64,000 nucleotides of DNA from Gilliamella sp. N-G2. GTDB taxonomy: Bacteria > Pseudomonadota > Gammaproteobacteria > Enterobacterales > Orbaceae. The translations under genes were made by a program, and so were the position numbers. This document shows positions 48,298-59,765 of this stretch, piece by piece. Positions within the stretch are counted from its first letter, which is position 1; each line of letters opens with the position of its first letter. The stretch spans positions 28,082-92,081 of the forward strand of contig NZ_NAST01000010.1 of NCBI RefSeq assembly GCF_002142215.1. Direction: 5' to 3'. The notes beneath the pieces are model-generated. The model was not told the origin of the DNA, made no database searches, and worked only from the letters and a program-made list of their open reading frames with translations.

Positions 48298-49572
48298 TTA
48301 AGCTGACAATTCTGCATTTCGACTATAAATTAATTTAGGTGATTGCAACTGTTCGACAGTTTCTTTATCAACAAGTACTTTTTTTACATTATCCATTGAT
48401 GGTAAATCATACATTGTATCTAACAATATACTTTCTACTATTGAACGTAATCCTCTAGCACCTGTTTTACGTTTCATAGCTTTTATGGCAATTGCCTCTA
48501 AAGCCTCTTTCGTGAATTCTAGTTCTACACCATCTAATTCCAATAATGCATTAAACTGTTTAGTTAAGGCATTTTTAGGTTCTGTCAATATATTGACTAA
48601 AGCATCTTTATCTAGTTCTGATAAAGTACCAATGACAGGTAGTCTACCAATGAATTCTGGAATTAAACCGAATTTGACCAAATCTTCTGCCTCAATCTGA
48701 TCTAGTAATTCAGACTCTGTTGCTTTATTTTTGCTACTTTTTACATCTGCACCAAAACCAATACCTGTATTAGTAGAAACTCGATTTTCAATAACTTTAT
48801 CTAAGCCACTAAACGCACCACCACAAATAAAAAGAATCTTCGAGGTATCAACTTGTAAAAATTCTTGTTGAGGATGTTTTCGTCCACCTTTAGGGGGAAC
48901 AGAAGCAATAGTACCTTCGATAATTTTTAATAAGGCTTGCTGAACACCTTCGCCTGAAACATCTCGAGTGATAGAAGGATTATCTGATTTTCTTGAAATC
49001 TTATCTATTTCATCGACATAAATTATTCCACGTTGCGCTTTTTCTACATCATAATCACAACTTTGCAATAATTTTTGTATAATATTTTCAACATCCTCTC
49101 CTACATATCCTGCTTCTGTCAATGTCGTAGCATCAGCCATGGCAAAAGGAACATCCAAAAAACGAGCTAACGTCTCAGCTAATAATGTCTTCCCACTACC
49201 TGTCGGACCAATTAACAAAATATTACTTTTGCCTAATTCAACATCACTTCGATTAGAATAGCTACGTAACCGTTTATAATGATTGTAAACAGCAACGGAT
49301 AACACCTTTTTAGCACGCTCTTGACCAATAACATATTCATCAAGATGGGTTCGAATTTCATGAGGAGTTGGCAATGGTTTACTTATGAATTCTTCATGAG
49401 ATAGAAAATTTTTACTCTCTTCTTTTAAAATATCATTACACAAACCAATACATTCATTACAAATATAAATAGATGATGGCCCAGCAATTAGTTTACGGAC
49501 TTCATGCTCACTTTTGCCACAAAAAGTACAATAGAGTAATTTTTCTAAGTTTTCTTTATCCACTTTTACCAC
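48298..49572 (-). CDS. clpX: ATP-dependent Clp protease ATPase subunit ClpX
   Basis: The 424-residue AAA+ unfoldase has the zinc-binding domain ([20 protein letters not shown]), Walker [13 protein letters not shown], Walker [11 protein letters not shown], the GYVGEDVEN pore loop and the IGF loop (TGIGFGADV) that docks on ClpP. ClpX delivers substrates, including ssrA-tagged proteins, to ClpP. It lies 12 bases after clpP, as in E. coli. Confidence 0.97.
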   Translation of the reverse strand: MVKVDKENLEKLLYCTFCGKSEHEVRKLIAGPSSIYICNECIGLCNDILKEESKNFLSHEEFISKPLPTPHEIRTHLDEYVIGQERAKKVLSVAVYNHYKRLRSYSNRSDVELGKSNILLIGPTGSGKTLLAETLARFLDVPFAMADATTLTEAGYVGEDVENIIQKLLQSCDYDVEKAQRGIIYVDEIDKISRKSDNPSITRDVSGEGVQQALLKIIEGTIASVPPKGGRKHPQQEFLQVDTSKILFICGGAFSGLDKVIENRVSTNTGIGFGADVKSSKNKATESELLDQIEAEDLVKFGLIPEFIGRLPVIGTLSELDKDALVNILTEPKNALTKQFNALLELDGVELEFTKEALEAIAIKAMKRKTGARGLRSIVESILLDTMYDLPSMDNVKKVLVDKETVEQLQSPKLIYSRNAELSA

Positions 49573-49583
49573 CTATTTAATAT

Positions 49584-50186
49584 TTAAGAACGCTTATTGT
49601 ATATGGCATCAACTAATCCATATTCAACCGCTCTTTCAGCTGACATGAAATTATCTCGATCTGTATCTTTTTCAATCACACTTATATCCTGCCCTGTATG
49701 CATTGACAAGATATTATTTAATCGACTTTTAACTTGCAAAATTTCTTGAGCATGAATTTGAATATCGGATGCTTGGCCTTGAAAACCACCCAAAGGTTGA
49801 TGAATCATAACACGAGCATTCGGTAGACAGTAACGTTTACCTTTAGTTCCTGCTGTCAAAAGTAGAGAGCCCATTGAACATGCTTGTCCTAAACAAATAG
49901 TACTAACATCCGGTTTAATAAACTGCATCGTGTCATATATAGCCATACCAGCGGTTACAACTCCACCAGGAGAGTTAATATATAAATGAATATCTTTTTC
50001 AGGATTTTCTGCTTCAAGAAAAAGCATCTGAGCTATTATTAGATTCGCCATATTATCTTCGACTTGTCCAGTCAAAAATATAATTCTTTCTTTTAATAGT
50101 CGTGAGTAAATGTCATAAGCCCTTTCTCCTCGAGAGCTTTGCTCAACAACCATTGGAATCACACTCATGCATGGTTCTAAAGGCAT
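49584..50186 (-). CDS. clpP: ATP-dependent Clp protease proteolytic subunit ClpP
   Basis: The 200-residue serine protease has [14 protein letters not shown] (catalytic Ser), [15 protein letters not shown] (catalytic His) and [20 protein letters not shown] [10 protein letters not shown], with the conserved catalytic Asp. Two heptamers make the degradation chamber used with ClpX. The first ATG (50192) touches the TAGGAG ribosome binding site, leaving no spacing; the second ATG at 50186 is six bases from it and is preferred. A short N-terminal propeptide is probably removed. Confidence 0.96.
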   Translation of the reverse strand: MPLEPCMSVIPMVVEQSSRGERAYDIYSRLLKERIIFLTGQVEDNMANLIIAQMLFLEAENPEKDIHLYINSPGGVVTAGMAIYDTMQFIKPDVSTICLGQACSMGSLLLTAGTKGKRYCLPNARVMIHQPLGGFQGQASDIQIHAQEILQVKSRLNNILSMHTGQDISVIEKDTDRDNFMSAERAVEYGLVDAIYNKRS

Positions 50187-50210
50187 TTTCATCTCCTAAT
50201 TAAACAAAAT

Positions 50211-50239
50211 AGCCCAAACAGTTAATCCTTATTTGGGCT
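50211..50239 (-). terminator. Terminator of tig
   Basis: AGCCCAAA (50211-50218) and TTTGGGCT (50232-50239) form a perfect 8-bp stem with a 13-base loop, followed on the minus strand by ATTTTG. It separates tig from clpP, which therefore may have its own promoter or rely on readthrough. Confidence 0.65.
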
Positions 50240-50278
50240 TTATAAAAATTTTTTTAATTAAATAAAATAACAAACTGC

Positions 50279-51580
50279 TTATGCAACTTGCTGATTCATT
50301 AATTCAGAAAACGAATAGGTTTTCTCTGTTACTTTAGCACTAGCTAATAATAAATCAACTACTTGATCTTCTAGTGCAACTGAACGGATATTATCCATTG
50401 CTTTCTTATCTTTACGGTAATAATCTACTACCTCTTTTGGATCTTCATAAGCTGTTGCAATTTCATCAATCAACGATTGAACTTTAGCATCATCAGCTTG
50501 TAATTTATTGCTTTCAATAATTTCACTAAATAGTAATCCAACTAATACGCGACGTTTAGCTTCTGCTTCAAATAACTCTTTAGGAAGATCCATTGCTTGT
50601 TTAGAATTACCACCAAAACGAGTAATTGCTTGTTGTCGTAACACATCAACTTCACGATCAACTAAAGCGGCAGGAACTTCTGTATCGTTATTTTTAACTA
50701 AATGATCAATAGCTTGTGATTTAATTTTATTACGAATTGTAGCATTAAGTTCACGTAACATATTTTTGCGTACTTCTGCACGTAAACTTTCAATAGTTCC
50801 ATCAGCAATACCAAATCTTTTAACCAAATCTTCAGTAAGTTCTGGAAGTTCAAGCCCTTCAACTTTCTTAAGTGTAGCAGCAAATACCGCAGGCTTACCT
50901 TTTAAGTTTTCAACAGGATAATCTTCTGGGAAAGTTACATTGATATCAAATTGATCACCCGCTTTATGACCAATAATTGCATCTTCAAAACCAGGAATCA
51001 TACGACCTTGTCCTAAAACAAGAGCAAAATCATCAGCTTTACCACCTTCAAATTCATTACCGTCAACTTTACCTAAAAAATCGAGAGTAACACGGTTTTG
51101 TTCTTTAGCTTCTTGTTCAACAACTTTCCAAAAACCTTGTTGTTTACGCAAAGTTTCAATCATTGTGTCAACATCTGCATCAACAACTTCGGCAATAGGT
51201 TTTTCAACTTCGATTTTATCTAAATCTTTAATCTTGATTTCCGGATAAACTTCAAACTCAACGGTAAAAGTATAATCTTCACCATTTTTATATTCTGTTG
51301 GAGTATATACTGGTGCACCAGCTGGGTTTAATTTTTCTTGAATGATAGCATCGATAAAATTACGTTGCATTAAATCGCTTAAAGCATCTTGTAAAATAGA
51401 AGCACCATAGCGTTGCTCAACAATTTTTAAAGGAACCTTGCCTTTACGAAAACCATCGATACGAACTTTTTTAGCAGTATTTAAAAGTTCTTTATTAACC
51501 GCTTTAGTGATATCTTCTGATTTAATTGTAATTGATAAACGACGACCTAAACCTTGTGTTGTTTCTACCGAAACTTGCAT
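50279..51580 (-). CDS. tig: Trigger factor
   Basis: The 433-residue chaperone has the ribosome-binding [17 protein letters not shown] in its N-terminal domain, the FKBP-type domain ([47 protein letters not shown]) and the helical C-terminal arms. It receives nascent chains at the exit tunnel. The gene order tig-clpP-clpX-lon is the conserved gammaproteobacterial cluster. The ATG follows GAGG. Confidence 0.97.
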   Translation of the reverse strand: MQVSVETTQGLGRRLSITIKSEDITKAVNKELLNTAKKVRIDGFRKGKVPLKIVEQRYGASILQDALSDLMQRNFIDAIIQEKLNPAGAPVYTPTEYKNGEDYTFTVEFEVYPEIKIKDLDKIEVEKPIAEVVDADVDTMIETLRKQQGFWKVVEQEAKEQNRVTLDFLGKVDGNEFEGGKADDFALVLGQGRMIPGFEDAIIGHKAGDQFDINVTFPEDYPVENLKGKPAVFAATLKKVEGLELPELTEDLVKRFGIADGTIESLRAEVRKNMLRELNATIRNKIKSQAIDHLVKNNDTEVPAALVDREVDVLRQQAITRFGGNSKQAMDLPKELFEAEAKRRVLVGLLFSEIIESNKLQADDAKVQSLIDEIATAYEDPKEVVDYYRKDKKAMDNIRSVALEDQVVDLLLASAKVTEKTYSFSELMNQQVA

Positions 51581-51688
51581 CTTTATACCTCGAAATTATT
51601 AAATATACTCGCTCATAATCATATTATAAACAATAATTGAGCTAATTAATTTTACAAAATAGGAAAGCATTATACCGACCGTAATCGG

Positions 51689-52717
51689 CTACGTCGAGAT
51701 ATTTAACTGCTTCTTCTCAAGTGCTTTCAAACGCTTATTCATTTCATCAATATGTAATACTAATGAAGCTGTTTTACGCCATACTTTATTTTGTTGTAAT
51801 GGGATTCCCGATGAATATACACCTGGTTCAGTAATTGGGCGCATAACCATTCCCATTCCTGTCACTGTAACTTGATCGCAAATTTCCATATGTCCATTAA
51901 TGACGCTAGCTCCACCGATTAGGCAATGGCGTCCAATCTTTAAACTACCAGCCATAATAACTCCACCAGCGACTGCTGTATGATCACCGATAACATCATT
52001 ATGCGCAATTTGACATTGATTATCAATAATAACACCATTACCGATGACAGTATCATCTAAAGCGCCACGATCGATTGTTGTTGAAGCACCAATTTCAACA
52101 TTATTACCAATTACCACTCGCCCTAACTGAGGTATTTTTATCCATTTACCTTTATCATTAGCATAACCAAATCCATCTGCGCCTATTACAGTTCCTGATT
52201 GGATTAAGCAATTTTCACCAATAACACAGTTATGATATATAGATATATTAGCCCATAGTTTAGTGCCTGCTCCAATAACTGTATCCTTACCAATAAAACA
52301 ACCAGCACCAATACAACAATTATCACCAAGAATTGCACCACTTTCTATAACAGCATTGGGACCTATAGAAACATTTTTACCTAGTTGTGCAGTTGTAGCG
52401 ATAATTGCTGAATCGGCTATATCTTCAGCAGGTAAAGGAGTAGTATCTAAAATTTGGGCTAATTTTGCATAACATAAATAAGGATCTTTTGCGACTAAAG
52501 CAGCTCCATTCCAATATTTAAGACTATCTTCTGTAATGACAACTGCTGTTGCACCACAGGTTGATAAATTATTTTCGAATTTCTTATCAGACAAAAAGGT
52601 GATTTGACCTTGCTTAGCGCTTTTCATAGATGCTACCCCTGTTATGATTAATTCACCATCACCGTATAAAGTAGCACCTAATTGTTCAGCCAATTGCTTT
52701 AAACGAAAAGCAAACAT
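51689..52717 (-). CDS. lpxD: UDP-3-O-acylglucosamine N-acyltransferase LpxD
   Basis: The 342-residue protein has the uridine-binding N-terminal domain ([23 protein letters not shown]), a left-handed beta helix made of hexapeptide repeats ([17 protein letters not shown] to [16 protein letters not shown]) with the catalytic His in [17 protein letters not shown], and a C-terminal helix. It adds the second acyl chain in lipid A synthesis. It ends the bamA operon here; fabZ-lpxA-lpxB, which follow in E. coli, are replaced by tig. Confidence 0.96.
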   Translation of the reverse strand: MFAFRLKQLAEQLGATLYGDGELIITGVASMKSAKQGQITFLSDKKFENNLSTCGATAVVITEDSLKYWNGAALVAKDPYLCYAKLAQILDTTPLPAEDIADSAIIATTAQLGKNVSIGPNAVIESGAILGDNCCIGAGCFIGKDTVIGAGTKLWANISIYHNCVIGENCLIQSGTVIGADGFGYANDKGKWIKIPQLGRVVIGNNVEIGASTTIDRGALDDTVIGNGVIIDNQCQIAHNDVIGDHTAVAGGVIMAGSLKIGRHCLIGGASVINGHMEICDQVTVTGMGMVMRPITEPGVYSSGIPLQQNKVWRKTASLVLHIDEMNKRLKALEKKQLNIST

Positions 52718-53214
52718 TATTTTTTAACCTTTTCCAAAACTTTATCTGTAATATCAACAGCATTTGAAGCAGATAGTGTAGCTTCAGCCTTTAATATCAA
52801 ATCATATTTTTCTTCTTCAACAATTTTTTTAACTACTTCTTGGATTTCAGTTAATAGTTTACTCGCTTCTTCTGTTTCTCTTTTACGATAATCATTAGAA
52901 AATGCTTTAGCTTTATTTTCAAAATCAGAAATTATTTTATTTAATTTTGTTTTTTCAGAAGACGATAAAGTTAAACCATCTTTCTTTAAACGTGCTGCCG
53001 CATCATTAGCTTTCTTCTCTTCCTCTTGTAAGGATTTGGCTCTCGCCTCAAACTCTTTATCTAAAGCTTTACCAACTGTCTCTCTTTGAGGCATTCTTTG
53101 TAATACTGACATAACATCAATCACACCAATTTTAACTTCTGCATTTGCAATGCCAGCAAAAAATAATGCAAAACTAATTCCAAGAACAGATATAATCTTT
53201 TTCACTTTTATCAC
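52717..53214 (-). CDS. skp: Periplasmic chaperone Skp (OmpH)
   Basis: The 165-residue protein has a signal peptide (cleavage near ANAEVK), then [20 protein letters not shown] and a long, charged helical region of the jellyfish-like tentacles. Skp trimers hold unfolded outer-membrane proteins. It lies between bamA and lpxD and its stop overlaps the lpxD ATG by one base. Confidence 0.94.
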   Translation of the reverse strand: MIKVKKIISVLGISFALFFAGIANAEVKIGVIDVMSVLQRMPQRETVGKALDKEFEARAKSLQEEEKKANDAAARLKKDGLTLSSSEKTKLNKIISDFENKAKAFSNDYRKRETEEASKLLTEIQEVVKKIVEEEKYDLILKAEATLSASNAVDITDKVLEKVKK

Positions 53215-53246
53215 CTATATTTATATTACTTATTCACAACTTGGTA

Positions 53247-55670
53247 TTACCATGTTGAACCTATATTAAATTGAAATTGTTGTGCTGAATCACCATTATA
53301 TTTCTTAAGTGGTTGTGCGTAAGAAAATACCAATGGGCCTAATGGAGACATCCATTGAACAGCAAGACCCGCTGACATTCTAATATCCGATGGCGAACTA
53401 TAATCAGGAATATTTTTCCCTTTTAGATCCCATTCGGTATCCCAAACAGTACCGGCATCAAAAAATACTGATGTTCTAATACTATCGGCATATTTTTCAC
53501 TGGCAAATGGAGTAGGGACAACCAATTCTGTGCTGGCAAATGCTAGAGCATTCCCCCCGATAGCATCTTTAGATTTTTCACATCCCGATGTATCATTTAG
53601 AGTTCGACAACCATTTTTGTTAAAATATACCGCTTTAGGTCCAACAGTATTCGACTTAAAACCACGTAAAACGGTTGAACCTCCTGCATAGAAGTTTTCA
53701 TAAAATGGTAACTCTTTACCACCAAATCCACCACCATAGCCTAATCGGCCACGAGCTAAAAATACCCATTTATGATCAAAATCAATCGGATAATAATATG
53801 AAGCATCACTCACCATTTTGTAGAATCTATTATCAAAAACTGGCGCAGTAGCTTTTAAATTAGCTGTAATCTTTAACCCATCTGTAGGAAAATAACCTCG
53901 ATCTAAAGAATTATATGTCCAATATGCGCTTAATAATAAATCATTTGTATCATATGAGTATGAATTATCTTTATTTTTCATATTTTCACCCATTGATTCA
54001 AAATAGCGCCACATATTATATTGAGCCTTCATATCGGTTAATTTATGATTAGCATATTCTGTTCCAAAACGAACAAAATTATTTTCACTTATTGGAAAAC
54101 CTAAATTTGCTGTAGCGCCCCAAGTTTTACTTGAATATTCTGACTCATCATCATCGCTATCAGTTTTATAAGTATTATAATAAACACTACCGCCTAAACT
54201 GACACCATCAACCGTAAAATATGGGTCAACAATCGATATTGATGCTGTTTTGTCATTGCTAGTAGTATTAATATCAAAAGAAACACTATTACCAGTACCT
54301 AACCAGTTATCTTGTGAAATACCAGCATTAAAACTAACACCACTATCAGAGCCAACACCAACACCAAATTTAATACTACCTGTATTTCGTTCGGAAACTT
54401 TATAGATGATATCTACCTGATCGTCTACACCTGGAACGCGTTCAGTATTTGCTTCAACATTATCAAAAAATCCAAGTCGATTTAAACGATCTTTTCCAAG
54501 TTCAACCAAGCCATTACTTAACCATGAACCTTCCATTTGACGAAGTTCACGACGAACGACACTTTCACTAGTAATTGTATTTCCGACAATCTTAATATTA
54601 CGAACATAAAAACGTTGACCAACATCAACTAACACAATTAGCTTAACTGTATGCGATGTATCATCGATTTCAGGTTGAATAGATACTTGAGGATAAGCGT
54701 ATCCAAAATTAGCCAATAAACGTTTTACTTTGTCTTCAATGTCTGTAATTTTTTTACCATTATAAAGATCACCTACAGTCAGTTTTTCTTTGGCTATTTT
54801 GGCTATTTCCTCTTTGTGCCCAGCAAAGTTACCTTTATAATCTAGTTCGGATAATTTATACTGTTCGCCTTCATGAATATTAATAGTTACATAAATACCT
54901 TTTTTATCTGGTGTTAAACTAACTTGTGTAGATTCGATATTAAAACGCGCATAACCTCGATTTAAGTAAAAACTTTGCAATTCATCTAAGTCGGATGCTA
55001 ATTTTTGTTTTTGATATTTACGGTCACCAAGCATATTCCACCAAGGCACTTCATCACGTAATGTAAAACGAGAAATAAGTTCTTCAGATGAAAAAGCTTT
55101 GGCACCAACAATATTGATTTGATCAATTAATGCCGATTTACCTTCAGCAATAACTAATTTTAGATCAACACGATTTCGAGATAATGGTGTAACCACCGCT
55201 TTAATTTGAGCGTTGTACTTACCAACACTGTAATAAAAATCTTCTAAACCTTTTTCAATACCTGAAAGCATTGTTCGATCTAACGCATCACCTTCCCTAA
55301 TGCCCGTGCTATCTAAATTTTTCTTCAGCATATCATCTTTAACAGATTTATTGCCGGAAAAAGTTATACTCGCAATAGTAGGGCGTTCAGTTACGTGTAC
55401 TATTAGTCTATCACCATCTCTTGATACAGTAATATCATCGAAATTACCACTTGAGTAAAGAGATTTAATAATACGACCTAAGTCAGCTTCATTCACATAG
55501 TCACCAACTTGAATTGGCATTTCAAGCATAGCTGCACCAACAGTTACTCGTTGTAGTCCTTCAAACTTAATATCTTTAACTACAAAATCATCAACACAAA
55601 ATGCATTGGAACTATATACTGCTGTAGTGCTAAACAGCAAAGATGCTATAAGTAAATTATTTATTTTCAT
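53247..55670 (-). CDS. bamA: Outer-membrane protein assembly factor BamA
   Basis: The 807-residue protein has a signal peptide, five POTRA domains (beginning [20 protein letters not shown]) and a C-terminal 16-strand barrel with the conserved [12 protein letters not shown] (VRGF-like loop 6 motif) and the terminal strand FQFNIGSTW. It is the core of the BAM complex that inserts beta-barrel proteins, including LptD and the inverse autotransporter in this window. It sits between rseP and skp, the standard order. Confidence 0.97.
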   Translation of the reverse strand: MKINNLLIASLLFSTTAVYSSNAFCVDDFVVKDIKFEGLQRVTVGAAMLEMPIQVGDYVNEADLGRIIKSLYSSGNFDDITVSRDGDRLIVHVTERPTIASITFSGNKSVKDDMLKKNLDSTGIREGDALDRTMLSGIEKGLEDFYYSVGKYNAQIKAVVTPLSRNRVDLKLVIAEGKSALIDQINIVGAKAFSSEELISRFTLRDEVPWWNMLGDRKYQKQKLASDLDELQSFYLNRGYARFNIESTQVSLTPDKKGIYVTINIHEGEQYKLSELDYKGNFAGHKEEIAKIAKEKLTVGDLYNGKKITDIEDKVKRLLANFGYAYPQVSIQPEIDDTSHTVKLIVLVDVGQRFYVRNIKIVGNTITSESVVRRELRQMEGSWLSNGLVELGKDRLNRLGFFDNVEANTERVPGVDDQVDIIYKVSERNTGSIKFGVGVGSDSGVSFNAGISQDNWLGTGNSVSFDINTTSNDKTASISIVDPYFTVDGVSLGGSVYYNTYKTDSDDDESEYSSKTWGATANLGFPISENNFVRFGTEYANHKLTDMKAQYNMWRYFESMGENMKNKDNSYSYDTNDLLLSAYWTYNSLDRGYFPTDGLKITANLKATAPVFDNRFYKMVSDASYYYPIDFDHKWVFLARGRLGYGGGFGGKELPFYENFYAGGSTVLRGFKSNTVGPKAVYFNKNGCRTLNDTSGCEKSKDAIGGNALAFASTELVVPTPFASEKYADSIRTSVFFDAGTVWDTEWDLKGKNIPDYSSPSDIRMSAGLAVQWMSPLGPLVFSYAQPLKKYNGDSAQQFQFNIGSTW

Positions 55671-55695
55671 CGTATATATTTATAACCTCATCCCA

Positions 55696-57024
55696 TTACA
55701 ATCGTAAAATATCATTAAATAGTGCAATTCCCATTATTACCATTAATAAAACAAATCCAATACGAAAAAAACGCTCTTGTGCTTTATTTGATAAGGCATT
55801 TCCTTTTATTTTTTCAAATAATAAAAAAAACAGCTGCCCACCATCTAACATTGGTAATGGAACAAGATTGATTACACCTAAACTTATACTAATAAAAGCT
55901 AGAAAATATAAGTAAGGAATAAAACCATAACTTGCTGTTTGCCCTGCGCTTTTTGCTATTGTTATTGGTCCTGATAAATGTTTAAGGCCAATAACACCTG
56001 TTACTAATTGATAAAGAGATCGAACAGTCAACTTTGTTGTTACAATAGTTTGCTCGACCGCTTTTTCAAATCCATCAAAAAAACTATACTGTTTAACTAT
56101 TGAATCAGATGTCGGATAAAATCCTGCAACACCCTCTCCATTTTTATTTTTTGTTGGTACCAGAATTAAATTTATAATTTTACCATTACGATCCACTTTC
56201 AAAGTGATAATTTCAGCAATTTTTATTATATCAGCAAAATCATTCCAATTTGTATATAAGTGATCATTATAACTTATAATTTTATCACCAATTTGCAACC
56301 CTGCTTGTTCAGCTGCTGAATCTGTCACAATTTTACTCACAATTGGATAAATTTCCAACTGTTTAGGTATAAAACCAAAAGCTGTTATAGCAGAATCTTT
56401 TTCAATATCAAAATACCAATCTCTAATATCAACATTTTTACTGATTTCTTTTTGGTTACTATCACCATTAGAACTATTTATATATTTAACATTAACATTT
56501 TGGTTGCCTAACGCAGTAATTAATGCAATATTCACATCATTCCAACTATCAATTTTTGCATTATCTATCATTTTTAACTCTGAATCAGCTGGAATATTCA
56601 AGGTTGCAGCCGGGGTTAAAGGTATAACATTTTTGACTTTAACAGGGTACTCTACTACTCCCATCAAAAAGATAATCCAATAGATAAGCACTGCTAAAAC
56701 AAAATTGGCAAATGGACCAGCAAATATAATTGCTGCTCTTTGCCACAATTTCTTTTTGTCATAAGCAAATTTTTCAAAATTAGGCCCTAATTCACTAGCT
56801 CGACTATCAAGCATTCTAACATAGCCACCTAGTGGAATCATAGCAATAACTAATTCAGTTCCACTTGAAAACTTACGCGCCCATATTTTTTTACCAAAAC
56901 CAATCGAAAAACATTCCACCTGAACCTTACATAACCTAGCCACATAAAAATGCCCAAACTCATGTACAGTGACTAATATACTGATAGTAATAATAAATAA
57001 CAACAGTGACCAGAGCAAAATCAA
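55696..57024 (-). CDS. rseP: Sigma-E pathway site-2 protease RseP
   Basis: The intramembrane zinc protease has VTVHEFGHFYVARL (HExxH) in the first helix, FSIGFGKKIW, MIPLGGYVRMLD, two PDZ domains in the periplasm (GLQIGDKIISYND) and NLVPLPMLDGGQLFFLLFE (third metal ligand). It cleaves RseA to release sigma-E. No ATG is available near the expected start: after the cdsA stop come AAGG and then TTG codons at 57024 and 57018, so translation probably starts at one of these. The frame opening at 57060 would lie inside cdsA. Confidence 0.93.
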   Translation of the reverse strand: MILLWSLLLFIITISILVTVHEFGHFYVARLCKVQVECFSIGFGKKIWARKFSSGTELVIAMIPLGGYVRMLDSRASELGPNFEKFAYDKKKLWQRAAIIFAGPFANFVLAVLIYWIIFLMGVVEYPVKVKNVIPLTPAATLNIPADSELKMIDNAKIDSWNDVNIALITALGNQNVNVKYINSSNGDSNQKEISKNVDIRDWYFDIEKDSAITAFGFIPKQLEIYPIVSKIVTDSAAEQAGLQIGDKIISYNDHLYTNWNDFADIIKIAEIITLKVDRNGKIINLILVPTKNKNGEGVAGFYPTSDSIVKQYSFFDGFEKAVEQTIVTTKLTVRSLYQLVTGVIGLKHLSGPITIAKSAGQTASYGFIPYLYFLAFISISLGVINLVPLPMLDGGQLFFLLFEKIKGNALSNKAQERFFRIGFVLLMVIMGIALFNDILRL

Positions 57025-57031
57025 TAACCTT

Positions 57032-57874
57032 TTAAAGTAAATACAAAGATAGTGCCGCAAACATTGGAACTGCCGCAGTTAAACTATCAATCCGATCTAA
57101 AATGCCACCATGCCCAGGTATTAGATTACCACTATCTTTAATACCAGCTTCTCTTTTAAACATACTTTCAGTCAAATCACCCAATACTGAAACCAAAATA
57201 GCCAATAACGAACTCAATATAAAGGTAATGAAACTCAATTGAAAATAACCAGTTAAATAAACAGATATACTAATTAAAATAGCAGATCCAACTCCACCTA
57301 AAAAGCCTTCTATCGTTTTACCAGGTGATACTTTTGCTGCTAATTTTCGTTTACCTAACGCTCTACCAACGAAATATGCACCGGTATCGGTGGCCCATAC
57401 TAACACAAATACATATAGCAACCAAACAGCACCTGTATAAGCATTAAATGTGTAATTAATTGATCGCAGCTCAATCATACCTACAAAGAATGGGACCAGT
57501 GTAAAAAAAGCAAATAGTAATTTAATAAGCAATGAATTAGACCAGTATTTTGCTGAATTTGGATAACCAATAACCATTAAAAATGCAACTAACCACCAAA
57601 TTATCGATAAACAAATTATATAATTGAATAATGTATATTTTATTAATTCTGTATTTGGAATTAGATAAAGAAAACTTAATAACATCACAACAGAAAATGT
57701 AAAAATAATTTTATTTACTGGTTTAGTCATAGCGAGAAAATTAGTCCATTCCCACGCAGCCAGTCCACAAACAACAATAATCAAATAGGAAAATAACGAT
57801 AATGGTGCGAAAAATAGTGCAATAATTACCAGTGGAATAAGTATTATTGCAGTTAAAACACGGTAAATTAACAT
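57032..57874 (-). CDS. cdsA: Phosphatidate cytidylyltransferase
   Basis: The 280-residue membrane enzyme has about eight helices and the CDS signature SVLGDLTESMFKREAGIKDSGNLIPGHGGILDRIDS near the C terminus. It makes CDP-diacylglycerol for all phospholipids. Its ATG overlaps the uppS stop by seven bases, and rseP follows at once, as in E. coli. Confidence 0.95.
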   Translation of the reverse strand: MLIYRVLTAIILIPLVIIALFFAPLSLFSYLIIVVCGLAAWEWTNFLAMTKPVNKIIFTFSVVMLLSFLYLIPNTELIKYTLFNYIICLSIIWWLVAFLMVIGYPNSAKYWSNSLLIKLLFAFFTLVPFFVGMIELRSINYTFNAYTGAVWLLYVFVLVWATDTGAYFVGRALGKRKLAAKVSPGKTIEGFLGGVGSAILISISVYLTGYFQLSFITFILSSLLAILVSVLGDLTESMFKREAGIKDSGNLIPGHGGILDRIDSLTAAVPMFAALSLYLL

Positions 57875-58599
57875 GAAAGTTCCTCATTTTGTACACTACC
57901 GAAACGTCGTTCTCTAGTGTTAAAAGTATTTATCGCTTCATCCAAAGATATTGGGTTAAAATCAGGCCAAAGTGTATCGGTAAAATATAATTCAGCATAG
58001 GCACTTTGCCATAATAAAAAGTTACTAATCCGAAATTCCCCACCTGTTCGAATAATTAATTCAACTTCCGGTAAATCACTCATGCAAATTATCGAACCAA
58101 AATAGTCTTCATTAATATCTTCAAGTTTTATTTTTCCTTCTAAAACTTTAGTTGTCATTTTTTTTGCTGATTCTACTATATCCCAACGACCGCCATAGTT
58201 AGCAGCAATATTAAGAATAAGACCAGTATTATTTTGTGTTAAACACTGAGCATTAATAATGAGTTCTTGGAGATTTTTATTAAATTTTGATATATCACCA
58301 ATAATATTCAAGCGAACATTATGTTTATTCAAACTTCTGATTTCTCGATTTAATGCATAAATAAAAAGTGATATTAAAGCTGAAACTTCATTCAATGGGC
58401 GCTTCCAATTTTCACTACTAAAAGCATATAAGGTAAGAACTTTTATATTTATCTTTGCTGCATGTATGACAATTTTTCGCACTGCTTTCAAGCCAGCTCG
58501 ATGACCAATTGTCCTTAATTGATTACGTTGTTGAGCCCAGCGACCATTACCATCCATTATAATAGCCACATGATTCGGAATGTATTTTTGCTGTATCAT
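57868..58599 (-). CDS. uppS: Undecaprenyl diphosphate synthase (UppS/IspU)
   Basis: The 243-residue cis-prenyltransferase has HVAIIMDGNGRWAQQR (catalytic Asp), GHRAGLKAVRKIV, LYAFSSENWKRP, LNIAANYGGRWDIV and ELIIRTGGEFRISNFLLWQ. It makes the C55 lipid carrier for peptidoglycan. It is the first gene of uppS-cdsA-rseP-bamA-skp-lpxD; the dxr and frr genes that precede it in E. coli are not here, and crp lies upstream instead. Confidence 0.95.
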   Translation of the reverse strand: MIQQKYIPNHVAIIMDGNGRWAQQRNQLRTIGHRAGLKAVRKIVIHAAKINIKVLTLYAFSSENWKRPLNEVSALISLFIYALNREIRSLNKHNVRLNIIGDISKFNKNLQELIINAQCLTQNNTGLILNIAANYGGRWDIVESAKKMTTKVLEGKIKLEDINEDYFGSIICMSDLPEVELIIRTGGEFRISNFLLWQSAYAELYFTDTLWPDFNPISLDEAINTFNTRERRFGSVQNEELSC

Positions 58600-58645
58600 C
58601 TAAAATCTCGTTATATCTCAATCATGTTAATTATAATTTCGATAA

Positions 58646-59275
58646 TCAACGGGTACCATAAACCACAATTGTTTTTCCATGTGCTGAAATTAAATGTTGG
58701 TCCTCAAGCATTTTTAAAATTCTTCCAACTGTTTCACGTGAACAACCTACAATTTGACCGATTTCTTGACGAGTTATTTTAATTTGCATGCCATCTGGAT
58801 GTGTCATTGCATCAGGCTGTTTGGTTAAGTTCAATAAGGTTTGCGCAATACGCCCAGCAACATCTAGAAAAGCTAAATTACTTACTTTTTCTGATGTCAC
58901 TTGTAATCTACTTGCCATTTGGCTAGCAAGTCGCATTAAGATATCTGGATTAACTTGAACAAGTTGTTTAAATTTTTTATAGGAGATTTCAGCCACTTCA
59001 CAACTTGTTTTTGCTTTTACCCATGCACTACGCTCCGTGCCCTCTTCGAAAAGACCTAATTCACCTAGAAATTGATTTTGATTTAAATAAGATAAAATCA
59101 TCTCATTACCTTCATCATCTTTGATGAGTACAGCAACAGTTCCTTTTAAAATATAATAGAGAGTTTCAGCTTTTTCACCTTGATGAATAAGGGTACTTTT
59201 AGCTGGATATTTATGAATATGGCAATGAGATAAAAACCATTCTAATGTTGTATCTGATTGCTGCTTACTAATCAT
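58646..59275 (-). CDS. crp: cAMP receptor protein (catabolite regulator) CRP
   Basis: The 209-residue protein is very close to E. coli [43 protein letters not shown] (cAMP pocket with the RSAW motif), [20 protein letters not shown], and the recognition helix [21 protein letters not shown]. It controls carbon use and many other genes. The ATG at 59275 follows GAGAGG; the upstream ATG at 59290 would overlap that site. Targets within the window were not clearly recognised. Confidence 0.97.
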   Translation of the reverse strand: MISKQQSDTTLEWFLSHCHIHKYPAKSTLIHQGEKAETLYYILKGTVAVLIKDDEGNEMILSYLNQNQFLGELGLFEEGTERSAWVKAKTSCEVAEISYKKFKQLVQVNPDILMRLASQMASRLQVTSEKVSNLAFLDVAGRIAQTLLNLTKQPDAMTHPDGMQIKITRQEIGQIVGCSRETVGRILKMLEDQHLISAHGKTIVVYGTR

Positions 59276-59361
59276 TATTTTCCTCTCCATTGAATTAACT
59301 TCAATAACACTATAACAAAGTTACACAATAAATCATATACTCACTAAAACGATTTTAATCA

Positions 59362-59568
59362 TTATTTAGTATATTTGATATCAATTGTTTGATGGATTTC
59401 AGACCAAAAAATCGCAGCGGAACCATTAATTAAATGAAGTTTTACATCATTTACTTTGTCTTCAAGGCTCTTTTCTTCCTCTCCATAATCTGTACCTTCA
59501 CGTAATACGAAATACTCGATCAGGTTATTCAATGTATGTGGTTCAATTGCTTGCCAAGGAATAATCAT
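59362..59568 (-). CDS. yheU: YheU family protein
   Basis: The 68-residue protein starts [20 protein letters not shown] and has [19 protein letters not shown], matching E. coli YheU nearly residue for residue. Function unknown. yheU also lies near crp in E. coli (with prkB and yhfA between), so the neighbourhood is partly conserved. Confidence 0.9.
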   Translation of the reverse strand: MIIPWQAIEPHTLNNLIEYFVLREGTDYGEEEKSLEDKVNDVKLHLINGSAAIFWSEIHQTIDIKYTK

Positions 59569-59716
59569 TTTTATTTTTTATAGTCAATTTTATTTGTTAC
59601 TTATCTCTTAAATAGCAATAATAAATAATATACCAAATATTATTTGATTGAAAATTATTTACTTTTTTTCAATTTAATTTGCTACTATATATTAATTCAC
59701 ATTTGTTGATTTAATA

Positions 59717-59744
59717 AAAAAACCACTCTGTTGAGTGGTTTTTT
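59717..59744 (-). terminator. Terminator of the SinI-like gene
   Basis: AAAAAACCACTC (59717-59728) and GAGTGGTTTTTT (59733-59744) form a 12-bp stem with a TGTT loop and run into T on the minus strand. The A-rich left arm makes it usable in both directions. Confidence 0.8.
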
Positions 59745-59765
59745 AATCTACTAATTAAAGATAAA

